Of a stretch of 41,312 nucleotides of DNA, positions 25,183 through 32,492 are shown in pieces (the stretch's first letter is position 1; every line of letters begins with the position of its first letter). Source of the stretch: an uncultured Eubacteriales bacterium (GTDB taxonomy: Bacteria > Bacillota > Clostridia > Christensenellales > CAG-917); assembly GCA_900549225.1 (NCBI GenBank), contig URNP01000012.1, positions 1 through 41,312 on the forward strand, in the 5' to 3' direction. A model generated the notes under the pieces. That model worked only from the letters and a program-made list of their open reading frames with translations, searched no databases and was not told the DNA's origin. The translations under genes were made by a program, and so were the position numbers.

Positions 25183-25283
25183 ATGCGCATCGCGCAAGAT
25201 TATTATATGATATTATATAGTAACATTTTTATAAATGTTTGTAAAGATCTGAATATGCACGAAAGCGGAAGATTTCGATTCGC

Positions 25284-25371
25284 TACGCCGGATTCCCACG
25301 CTTCGCTCGGAATGACAACGGGCAGAGCCCACCCATAATTATTAATTATTCAGTATTAATTGTTAATTAAA
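25284..25371. repeat. Composite repeat: GATTCCCAC...GGAATGACA hairpin plus AATTATT repeat, copy c
   Basis: GGATTCCCACG-cttcg-CTCGGAATGACA resembles 216-251 at the left end. It is joined to GGGCagaGCCCACCC and AATTATT units like those at 7925, 8486 and 34882. The block lies after the terminator of the amino-acid importer. Confidence 0.7.
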
Positions 25372-25398
25372 AATCCCCGATGATTCGGGGACTTTTTT
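25366..25398. terminator. Intrinsic terminator of the amino-acid ABC importer operon
   Basis: TCCCCGA-tgat-TCGGGGA with an A-rich left flank (T-run on the minus strand) and ACTTTTTT on the right. It begins at the stop codon of the ATPase gene. Confidence 0.85.
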
Positions 25399-26464
25399 AC
25401 AACACTTTTTTCAAAAACTCTTTGAGTCGGTCGCATTTGGGGGCGGTGAAAAACTCTTCGGGCGGCGCTTGTTCGAGTATCTTGCCTTGCGCCATAAAGA
25501 GAATCCTCGTGCCGACCTCTCTTGCAAAAGCCATCTCGTGCGTGACGATGACCATCGTCATACCTTCGTCTGCGACTTGCTTGATGAGATCTAAAACTTC
25601 ACCGACCATTTCGGGATCGAGCGCGGAAGTCGGTTCGTCAAAAAGCATGACTTTGGGATTCATCGCAAGCGCACGCGCAATTGCCACACGCTGTTTTTGT
25701 CCGCCGCTCAAAGTCGAGGGATAAACGTCCGCTTTGCTCTCGAGTCCGATGCGCTTCAAAAGTTCGTCCGCGCGCTCGTTTGCCGCCTCTTTAATTTGCT
25801 TTTTGGACGTAAATTCAACGGGCGCAATCTCCTTCTTTCCAACGTGTACGGCGTGCGTGATTTTGCGCTCCGTGTTTTCGATTTTCTCGGTCAGATCGAG
25901 TTTGCGTTTGGTGAGTTTCGGATCGTATGCAGCATATGATTTTCCGCCGATTTCTTTGATCTGTTTCGTTTCTTCCCACGCAGAAACGATAGGTTTAAGT
26001 TGCGAATTGAGCGCGTCAAGTTTGGTTTTGAGCGATTCGACCTTTTTGTCGAGTCGTGCGTTGTACTTGTTGCCGAAAAGATCAAACCACTTGTTGTAGA
26101 TAGGCACGAAGGCGTTTTTGCGCTTGGTTTTGCGCATATTTTTCACGCCTATCTGCACGGGTGCGAGAGTGATGTTTTTCTTCACCGTCATATTGGAGAA
26201 AAGGTTGAATTGCTGAAACACCATTCCCATTTTTTCACGCTGTTCGTTTATGTCCACTTTTAGGTCGGCAAGGTCTACGCCGTCAAACATAATCTTGCCC
26301 GCCGTCGGGTCTTCAAGACAATTGAGGCATCTCAAAAACGTGGATTTTCCACCGCCGCTCGGACCTACGATGACAACTCTTTCGCCCTCGTTTATGGTTT
26401 CGGTGATGTCGTCAAGCACCAACAAATCGCCGAATTTTTTTGTCAGATTTATAGCACTCAACAT
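25397..26464 (-). CDS. Amino-acid ABC importer ATPase (GlnQ-type) with a large insertion
   Basis: A 355-residue ATPase; normal GlnQ/HisP proteins have about 240. Walker A GPSGGGKST (34-42), Q-loop FQQFNLF (83-89), signature LSGGQKQRVAIARAL (252-266), Walker B VMLFDEPTSALD (272-283) and switch His309 are all intact, so it should hydrolyse ATP. About 110 extra residues (roughly 112-225), Lys-rich and with heptad-like helices (KKVESLKTKLDALNSQL; KRKLDLTEKIENTER), sit in the helical subdomain between Q-loop and signature. There is no frameshift. The permease gene ends three bases upstream; with the binding protein it makes a complete importer. Confidence 0.93.
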   Translation of the reverse strand: MLSAINLTKKFGDLLVLDDITETINEGERVVIVGPSGGGKSTFLRCLNCLEDPTAGKIMFDGVDLADLKVDINEQREKMGMVFQQFNLFSNMTVKKNITLAPVQIGVKNMRKTKRKNAFVPIYNKWFDLFGNKYNARLDKKVESLKTKLDALNSQLKPIVSAWEETKQIKEIGGKSYAAYDPKLTKRKLDLTEKIENTERKITHAVHVGKKEIAPVEFTSKKQIKEAANERADELLKRIGLESKADVYPSTLSGGQKQRVAIARALAMNPKVMLFDEPTSALDPEMVGEVLDLIKQVADEGMTMVIVTHEMAFAREVGTRILFMAQGKILEQAPPEEFFTAPKCDRLKEFLKKVL

Positions 26465-26467
26465 AAC

Positions 26468-27217
26468 TTACGCCTCCACGATATATTCCTTTTTCTTTTT
26501 GCGAACGTCGATCTTTTTGTAATTGCGATCGGTTTTTGCCATCTGCTTTTCTACGAGTTTGAGTACGCCCGTAAGCCCCATAACGATGATGAGATACATG
26601 CACGCGGCAATCAGCAACGGAAAGAGATAATCGAAGGTTCTCGATTGGATCATTCCCGGCACTTTGCCGAGGTCGAGAATGCCGACGTAGCCGACGATTG
26701 CCGTCTCTTTGACGAGAGTGATAAACTCGTTGAAAAGCGGCGGAAGCACGTTGCGCACAGCCTGCGGCGTGACCACTTTCACCATGGTTTGCCCCGTGGA
26801 CATACCAAGCGAACGCCCCGCTTCCATCTGACCGTAGTCAACGCTTTCAAAGCCCGCCCTGACGATTTCGGCAACGTATGCGCCCGAGTTCAGTCCAAAC
26901 GTGAGCGCGCCGATCGCAATGCCATTGTCGGATGAGGCAAGCACAACGAAATACATTATGAAAAGTTGCAAAACGACGGGCGTGCCGCGGATTATCATTA
27001 TGTACGTTTTGGCTATTGCGGATAGCACCTTTAGTTTGCCCGTCTTTTTTGAAACGTAATTTATCATTGCCAATACGACGCCGATGGCAACGCCGATGAG
27101 CGTTGCCAAAAACGCGATGAGCAAGGTGTTGCCAAGCCCCTCGAAATAGAGTTTGTATCTGCCGTCGTAGATGAACGCGCGATAAAGACGTTCGGATATG
27201 GTTGCCGACAAAATCAT
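26468..27217 (-). CDS. Amino-acid ABC importer permease (GlnP/HisM-type)
   Basis: A 249-residue inner-membrane protein of the polar amino-acid importer class. It has about five hydrophobic segments and the cytoplasmic EAA loop MEAGRSLGMSTGQTMVKVV, which docks with the ATPase. The segment IRGTPVVLQLFIMYF is the family's usual second signature. A single permease gene is present, so it probably works as a homodimer. A hydrophilic Lys-rich tail (KKIDVRKKKKEYIVEA) ends it. It lies 21 bases after the binding-protein gene. Confidence 0.93.
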   Translation of the reverse strand: MILSATISERLYRAFIYDGRYKLYFEGLGNTLLIAFLATLIGVAIGVVLAMINYVSKKTGKLKVLSAIAKTYIMIIRGTPVVLQLFIMYFVVLASSDNGIAIGALTFGLNSGAYVAEIVRAGFESVDYGQMEAGRSLGMSTGQTMVKVVTPQAVRNVLPPLFNEFITLVKETAIVGYVGILDLGKVPGMIQSRTFDYLFPLLIAACMYLIIVMGLTGVLKLVEKQMAKTDRNYKKIDVRKKKKEYIVEA

Positions 27218-27238
27218 AATATCACCAAAGTTTCGCCG

Positions 27239-28129
27239 TTATTTGAGCATCAGTTCCGCAGGGATTTTGTCCATAAGGATTGCGTCGATGCGGCCGTTTT
27301 TGAGGTCTTGAAGAGCAAGCGCGTATTGCTTGTATTGCTTTACGCTCGCACCTTCCGCTTTGACGAGAATCGTGCCGATCGTGCCGTCTGCGTTTTCGAT
27401 ATCGTAGGAGTAGCCCTGACCTTTTGCCGCGCTGATGATAAGGTCGCCGCTCGTGCCTTCCTGCACGCCGACAGTCTTGCCTGCAAGGTCTTTGACGCTC
27501 GCGAACTGTCCGTCTTTGGACACGATGACGAGAGTGGAACTCGAATAAACGCGGCTGAAATCAACCGCCGCTTTACGCTCTTCGTTGATGGTGATGCCTG
27601 CCGCGCCCACTGCGTCGGACGTGGATTGAGCAACGTTGGTGGCAATCACGTCAAACATAACGTCTTTCACTTCGAGTTTTTTGCCGAGGTTGAGGGCAAC
27701 TTGCGACATAATCGCAACGTCAAGACCTACAACGTTTCCGCCGTAAACGAACTCGTAGGGAGCAAAGCCCGACTCGGTGTACATGGTGAGCGTCTGACTT
27801 GCCGAGCCGAAATCCCAACTCGTTTGCAATCCGTCGGGAGCAACCGCTTTGTCACCGCACTTTTCTTCGTTGGCAAGCGCGGAATAATAATCCATATATT
27901 GATTCATTTTGCCGTTTGCAAGCCACTCGTCGATGACGGCGTTCACGGCGTTGAGCAAATCGACGTTGCCCTTCTTCACCGCAATGCCGAAGTCCTCTTG
28001 CAGAAGGTCGAGTGCCGCCACGGCTTGAAGATTCGAGTCGCCGTCGTTGCACGCAACGAGTGCGAAACACGCACCGATTACGGTTGCAATCAACAAAGCG
28101 ACAAGGCTTATTTTGGTCATTTTTTTCAT
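27239..28129 (-). CDS. Amino-acid-binding lipoprotein (SBP family 3), apparently circularly permuted
   Basis: A 296-residue lipoprotein that should capture an amino acid for the adjoining permease. The lipobox LVAC puts the lipidated Cys at 27. After the anchor, residues about 41-75 (LLQEDFGIAVKKGNVDLLNAVN...IDEWLANG) look like what normally closes a family 3 protein. The usual beginning (LTMYTESGFAPYEF, then GLDVAIMSQVALNLG) starts only at about 114, and the protein ends at GRIDAILMDKIPAELMLK, where others continue into that closing segment. So the last strand and helix seem moved to the front. I start at 28129, after GGAG ten bases upstream. Promoter at 28174-28202. Confidence 0.9.
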   Translation of the reverse strand: MKKMTKISLVALLIATVIGACFALVACNDGDSNLQAVAALDLLQEDFGIAVKKGNVDLLNAVNAVIDEWLANGKMNQYMDYYSALANEEKCGDKAVAPDGLQTSWDFGSASQTLTMYTESGFAPYEFVYGGNVVGLDVAIMSQVALNLGKKLEVKDVMFDVIATNVAQSTSDAVGAAGITINEERKAAVDFSRVYSSSTLVIVSKDGQFASVKDLAGKTVGVQEGTSGDLIISAAKGQGYSYDIENADGTIGTILVKAEGASVKQYKQYALALQDLKNGRIDAILMDKIPAELMLK

Positions 28130-28173
28130 AGGTTTATGTCTCCGAAAAACTTGTATTTCATTTTTACCGACAT

Positions 28174-28202
28174 ATAATAGCAACCTCGCGGATATTTTGC
28201 AA
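28174..28202 (-). promoter_or_regulatory. Sigma-A promoter of the amino-acid importer operon
   Basis: On the minus strand: TTGCAA (28197-28202), a 17-base spacer, TATTAT (28174-28179). The start point would lie about 40 bases before the ATG of the binding-protein gene. Confidence 0.7.
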
Positions 28203-28317
28203 TCGATTTTGCATAAATTCCCAAATATTTTTATATTTTTCAAAATCTATGCAGAAATTAATAAATATTCAGTATATTTATGCATTTTATATACATTTAT
28301 TCGCATAAAAAAACGAA

Positions 28318-28346
28318 TTGACCTCATCGGCAAAATATTTTATTAT
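28318..28346 (+). promoter_or_regulatory. Sigma-A promoter of the LeuB-like gene
   Basis: TTGACC (28318-28323), a 17-base spacer, TATTAT (28341-28346). A leader of about 80 bases follows with a small GACC-taaac-GGGTC hairpin and no clear Shine-Dalgarno before the ATG at 28436. The stretch 28203-28317 is AT-rich and shows nothing else. Confidence 0.7.
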
Positions 28347-28435
28347 ATATAAAGATATTTATCGTACAAATAATAAACGATATATAGCATAAATCGACCT
28401 AAACGGGTCAAAATCAATAGAATCGCAAAAACGTT

Positions 28436-29242
28436 ATGAACGAAATTCTTCTCTTAAGCAACGCAAATCATCCCCTTATCGAGCAAGCGAAATCGCTCGT
28501 TTCGGCATACGAAAACGAGCACGTAAAATTCAGTTTTCAGACGGCAAAGTTGAGCGATGAAAACGTAATCGGAAAAGCGAAATCGGCGCACGCAGTCTTG
28601 TTCGTCACGACGACGAAAAAGGAAGATAAAGCGGTTGAATCAATCCGCAAAAATCTCAACCTATATGCGCAGATCACCGGTTTATCATCATATATCGACG
28701 GCGTAAACCGTGAGTTGTGCATAGTGCAAGATAAAAACGGCGGCATATATCACGGTGAAAAAGGCTTTGGAAACAACCGCTCTTTCGGGCGCGAAGCGTA
28801 CGATACGGAACGCTATAGCGAACTTGAAATCGAGCGCACCGCCCGCGTTGCGTACGAGTATACGCAAGAGCGCGCTCGTCACCTTACGCTGTGCGACAAA
28901 GCGGATATGCTCAACTCCTCTAAACTTTGGCGAAAAGTCGTTGCCGACGTCAACGAAGACTATCCTTCCGTAACCGTCGATATGCAAGATATCACCGCCA
29001 CCGCAAAAGCGATTGTCACCTCTTTGCAATCTATCGACACAATCGTGACGACCGCCCTTTTCGGCGATATACTCACCTCGGTTGCCACGAGTGTTTTTGG
29101 CAGCGCACCTTCGATAAGTTTTGTGGGAGATACCCCTCTTGCAATGTACGGCTTCAACCTCTGCGAACAGAGCAACGTATCGCAAAACTCAATAGAATCT
29201 CTCATCCGTTTTGCAATGCAAAACTCATTTGGGATTGAGTGA
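28436..29242 (+). CDS. Short, divergent isopropylmalate/isocitrate dehydrogenase-like protein
   Basis: A 268-residue protein whose middle follows the LeuB/Icd pattern: IYHGEKGF, then YSELEIERTARVAYEYTQER, LCDKADMLNSSKLWRKVVADVNEDYPSV (the Lys of DKAD equals the catalytic Lys) and TIVTTALFGDILTSVATSVF. The usual N-terminal nucleotide part with PGDGIGPEV is missing, the VDNAAMQL segment is replaced by MQDITATAKAIV, and the HGSAPDIAGK loop that binds NAD is not seen. The protein is about 85 residues shorter than LeuB. There is no internal stop, and it has a promoter and terminator, so it looks expressed but probably not an ordinary dehydrogenase. No leu genes are nearby. Confidence 0.7.
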   Translation: MNEILLLSNANHPLIEQAKSLVSAYENEHVKFSFQTAKLSDENVIGKAKSAHAVLFVTTTKKEDKAVESIRKNLNLYAQITGLSSYIDGVNRELCIVQDKNGGIYHGEKGFGNNRSFGREAYDTERYSELEIERTARVAYEYTQERARHLTLCDKADMLNSSKLWRKVVADVNEDYPSVTVDMQDITATAKAIVTSLQSIDTIVTTALFGDILTSVATSVFGSAPSISFVGDTPLAMYGFNLCEQSNVSQNSIESLIRFAMQNSFGIE

Positions 29243-29251
29243 TATGGTAAA

Positions 29252-29292
29252 AAAACAAATGCGCCTCTGTTTTCAGAGGCGCATTTGTTTAT
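29252..29292. terminator. Strong intrinsic terminator of the LeuB-like gene
   Basis: AACAAATGCGCCTCTG-tttt-CAGAGGCGCATTTGTT, a 16-bp perfect stem with A- and T-rich flanks, able to act in both directions. Confidence 0.9.
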
Positions 29293-29318
29293 ATAAGGCA
29301 CAATCGATAAATAATGAA

Positions 29319-29479
29319 AAGTATAATATTGTGATGAAAAACCTTTCTCTTTGTGAAAGGCGTGATATTTGGATGAAGAGCAAGAAAGAGTCGTTTTCAC
29401 AGGCAGGAGCGTACTGAATCGTACGTGACTGTTTTGTGGAAACGGCTCTGCCGCAGTTATTCGCCAAATAGCACGTCTT
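29319..29479. repeat. E6: structured palindromic element, preceded by a remnant left arm
   Basis: 29319-29336 (GAAAAGTATAATATTGTG) is a remnant similar to the left arm of E7. The complete element is 29357-29479: outer stem AAGGCGTGATATTTGG against AAGACGTGCTATTTGG, loops ATGAAGAGCAAGAA and GCCGCAGTTATTCG, inner stem AGAGTCGTTTTCACA pairing with TGTGGAAACGGCTCT (two G-T pairs), and tip CGTAC-tgaat-CGTACG. 29484-29513 is another orphan left half (GGCGTGATAAATCGATGGAT). Confidence 0.8.
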
Positions 29480-29530
29480 GGAGAAAGGCGTGATAAATCG
29501 ATGGATAACAAGGAAGGCGCAATTTTTAAA

Positions 29531-29666
29531 CTTGTGAAAAGTGTAATATTGAGATGAAGAACAAGGAAGGCACGACTTGAAACAAAACCCAACGTACATA
29601 GTCGTACGTGATTTTGGAGCAAGCCGTGCCTGACACAGTTATTCGCTCAATAGTACACTTTTCAAG
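29531..29666. repeat. E7: structured palindromic element containing the 3' end of uvrA
   Basis: The outer stem GAAAAGTGTAATATTGAG pairs with an inverted copy whose right arm is the coding sequence for the last residues of UvrA. The loops are ATGAAGAACAAGGA and TGACACAGTTATTCG; the inner stem is AGGCACGACTTG/CAAGCCGTGCCT; the tip is CGTAC-atagt-CGTACG. The uvrA stop codon (29639-29641) is part of the conserved GTTATTC box. Confidence 0.85.
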
Positions 29667-32455
29667 AATTGACCGGTGTAGGAACACGCCACCTCACTTA
29701 CCTCCTCCGGCGTTCCTTGCGCTACTATAGTACCGCCACGGTCGCCGCCGTCAGGACCGAGGTCGATGACGTTGTCGGCAACTTTGATGACGTCGAGATT
29801 GTGCTCGATGACGAGGACGGTGTTGCCTTGCTCGACGAGGCGGTCGAGAATGGTGATGAGTTTTGCAACGTCGTGGGTGTGAAGTCCGGTGGTGGGTTCG
29901 TCAAGGATATAGACGGTTTTGCCGGTGGAACGACGAGAGAGTTCGGTTGCGAGTTTGACGCGTTGCGCCTCGCCGCCGCTGAGCGTAGTTGAGGACTGAC
30001 CGAGTTTGACGTAGCCCAAACCGACGTCGTTGAGCGTTTTGATTTTGTTTTTGATTTTCGGGATATTCGCAAAAAATTCGGTGGCTTCCTCGATGGTCAT
30101 ATCGAGAACGTCGCTGATATTTTTGCCTTTGTAGCGCACTTCGAGCGTTTCGCGGTTGTATCGTGCGCCCTTGCACACCTCGCAAGGCACGTACACGTCG
30201 GGAAGGAAGTGCATTTCGATTTTGATGATGCCGTCGCCACTGCAATGCTCGCATCTGCCGCCGCCGACGTTGAAGGAGAATCTGCCTGCGGTGTAGCCTC
30301 TGGCTTTAGAGTCGGGAAGCGAGGCGAACAGTTCTCTTATATCGCTGAAAACACCCGTGTAGGTTGCGGGATTGGAGCGCGGCGTTTTGCCTATGGGGCT
30401 TTGGTCTATGCAGATGACCTTGTCCACGTTTTCGATGCCCTCGATGCCGTCGCAATTGCCCTGTCTGACGTTGGAGCGCATAAGCGCGTTGGAGAGCGCG
30501 GGGAAAAGCACTTCGTTGACGAGCGAGGATTTGCCGCTGCCCGACACGCCGGTAACACAGTTGAATACGCCGAGCGGAATCTTGACGTCAACGTTTTTGA
30601 GGTTGTTCTGCTTTGCGCCCTTTATCTCGATAAACTTGCCGTTTGAGGAGCGGCGGGAAATGGGAACGGGAATGGAGAGTTCTCCGCTCAGATACTTGCC
30701 CGTTATGCTGTCCTTGCTTGCTATGATATCATCCACACTGCCGCTTGCGACCACGCTTCCGCCGTGCACGCCTGCACCCACGCCGATATCCACGATAAAG
30801 TCGGCGTTGCGAATGGTTTCCTCGTCGTGCTCGACGACGATGAGCGTGTTGCCGATATCGCGCAGATTCTTGAGAGATTGAAGAAGACGTTGATTGTCCT
30901 TTTGATGCAAGCCGATGCTCGGCTCGTCGAGAATGTACAGCACGCCCGTGAGCCCGCTTCCGATTTGGGTTGCGAGTCTGATACGCTGGGATTCGCCGCC
31001 GCTTAAAGTGGTTGCCGAGCGTGAGAGCGTGAGATAGTCAAGTCCGACGTTGATGAGAAAATCAAGCCTTGCGCAGATTTCTTTTACGATTCTGTCCGCG
31101 ATGAGGTGTTGCGTGTCGGTGAGTTTGAGCGTCTGCATAAACTCTTTGAGTTTTGCAATGGACATTTCGGTGAGATCGAATATGTTTTTGCCTGCGATCG
31201 TGACGGCGAGCGCTTCGGGTTTGAGTCTCTTTCCGCCGCACTTTGAGCAAGGCACTTCTTTCATATACTTTGCAATCTCGTTTTTGACGAGTTCGCTGTC
31301 CGTTTCGTTGAAGCGGCGCATAAGATTTCTTGCCACGCCCTCGTAACTTGCCTTGTAAAATCCGCTGAACGTGCGCGAATTATATTCCATGGAAATACGG
31401 TCGCCGTCGTTGCCGTAAAAGATTATATCGAGGATGTTTTTGGGCAAGTCTTTAAGCGGCGTATCGAGGGAGAATCCGTACGCCTGCGAGAGCGCTCTGA
31501 ACTGCATCTGCGACATATGCCCGGCGTCCCAGCCGCTCACTTTGATTGCGCCGTCTTTGAGGGATTTGTTCCAGTCGGTGACGAGCAGATTGACGTCGAT
31601 TTCGTTGCGGAAACCCAAGCCTCCGCACTCGGGGCATGCGCCGTACGGGTTGTTGAACGAAAATAATCTCGGCGTGAGTTCCTCAAAGCTCAAGTCGCAA
31701 TCGGGGCACGCGTACTTGGTGGAATAGAGCACTTCCTCGCCGTCGAAGTCGGCAATCACGAGCCCTTCGGAAAGTTTGATCGCATTTTCGATCGCGTCGG
31801 AGATACGACGTTGCGCGCCGTCCTTGACGACGATACGGTCGATGACCACGCTTATGTTATGTTTGATATTTTTGTCGAGTTTGATTTCTTCGTCGAGGGT
31901 ATAATTCGTTCCGTCCACTCTGACTCGAACGTAGCCTGCGCGCTTGAACTGCTCGAGTTCTTTGCGGTATTCGCCCTTGCGACCTCTGACGACGGGAGCG
32001 AGAAGTTGAAGTTTCGCACCCTCTCTTTCCATAATCTTGTCGCAGATCTGATCCACGGTCTGACGAGCGATTTCACGCCCGCACTTCGGGCAATGCGGAG
32101 TGCCGATTCTCGCGAAAAGAAGGCGGAAATAATCGTATATTTCCGTCACCGTACCCACGGTCGAACGGGGGTTGTGCGAGGTGGTTTTTTGGTCGATTGA
32201 CACTGCGGGAGAGAGCCCCTCGATATAGTCCACGTCGGGCTTTTGCATCTGTCCGAGGAACATACGAGCGTAACTCGAAAGACTTTCGACGTAGCGTCTT
32301 TGCCCCTCTGCGAAAATGGTGTCGAAAGCAAGCGAGGATTTGCCGCTTCCGCTCAAACCCGTAAACACCACGAGTTTGTCACGCGGTATTTCGAGGTCGA
32401 TATTTTTGAGGTTGTTTTCCCTTGCCCCTTTTACGATGATTTTGTCGATACTCAT
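29639..32455 (-). CDS. uvrA: Excinuclease ABC subunit A
   Basis: A 938-residue damage-recognition ATPase of nucleotide excision repair. Two ABC ATPase halves are seen: GLSGSGKSS near residue 33 with LSGGESQRIRLA and ILDEPSIGLH, then GVSGSGKSS with LSGGEAQRVKLA and ILDEPTTGLH. Zinc sites are CPKC (about 122), CPDC...CPEC (about 250-280) and the CEHC...CEVC pair in the second half. Length is that of a normal UvrA. It is the last gene of an operon, 37 bases after uvrB. The final residues FLKSVLLSE are encoded inside stem arm E7, whose conserved box supplies the stop codon. Confidence 0.97.
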   Translation of the reverse strand: MSIDKIIVKGARENNLKNIDLEIPRDKLVVFTGLSGSGKSSLAFDTIFAEGQRRYVESLSSYARMFLGQMQKPDVDYIEGLSPAVSIDQKTTSHNPRSTVGTVTEIYDYFRLLFARIGTPHCPKCGREIARQTVDQICDKIMEREGAKLQLLAPVVRGRKGEYRKELEQFKRAGYVRVRVDGTNYTLDEEIKLDKNIKHNISVVIDRIVVKDGAQRRISDAIENAIKLSEGLVIADFDGEEVLYSTKYACPDCDLSFEELTPRLFSFNNPYGACPECGGLGFRNEIDVNLLVTDWNKSLKDGAIKVSGWDAGHMSQMQFRALSQAYGFSLDTPLKDLPKNILDIIFYGNDGDRISMEYNSRTFSGFYKASYEGVARNLMRRFNETDSELVKNEIAKYMKEVPCSKCGGKRLKPEALAVTIAGKNIFDLTEMSIAKLKEFMQTLKLTDTQHLIADRIVKEICARLDFLINVGLDYLTLSRSATTLSGGESQRIRLATQIGSGLTGVLYILDEPSIGLHQKDNQRLLQSLKNLRDIGNTLIVVEHDEETIRNADFIVDIGVGAGVHGGSVVASGSVDDIIASKDSITGKYLSGELSIPVPISRRSSNGKFIEIKGAKQNNLKNVDVKIPLGVFNCVTGVSGSGKSSLVNEVLFPALSNALMRSNVRQGNCDGIEGIENVDKVICIDQSPIGKTPRSNPATYTGVFSDIRELFASLPDSKARGYTAGRFSFNVGGGRCEHCSGDGIIKIEMHFLPDVYVPCEVCKGARYNRETLEVRYKGKNISDVLDMTIEEATEFFANIPKIKNKIKTLNDVGLGYVKLGQSSTTLSGGEAQRVKLATELSRRSTGKTVYILDEPTTGLHTHDVAKLITILDRLVEQGNTVLVIEHNLDVIKVADNVIDLGPDGGDRGGTIVAQGTPEEVSEVACSYTGQFLKSVLLSE

Positions 32456-32492
32456 TTTTTTACTCTTCTATTATGTTCTTCTAATGCGATTT

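Noticed and set aside
254..29666. Calling the structured elements integron attC sites
   Set aside because: GTTAGGC and the unpaired spacers do resemble attC, but there is no integrase, the long outer arms are not an attC feature, and the neighbours are housekeeping genes rather than cassettes. Kept only as a hypothesis.
29319..29666. Retron-type msr-msd RNA
   Set aside because: Inverted repeats and stem-loops are present, but no reverse transcriptase is encoded nearby.
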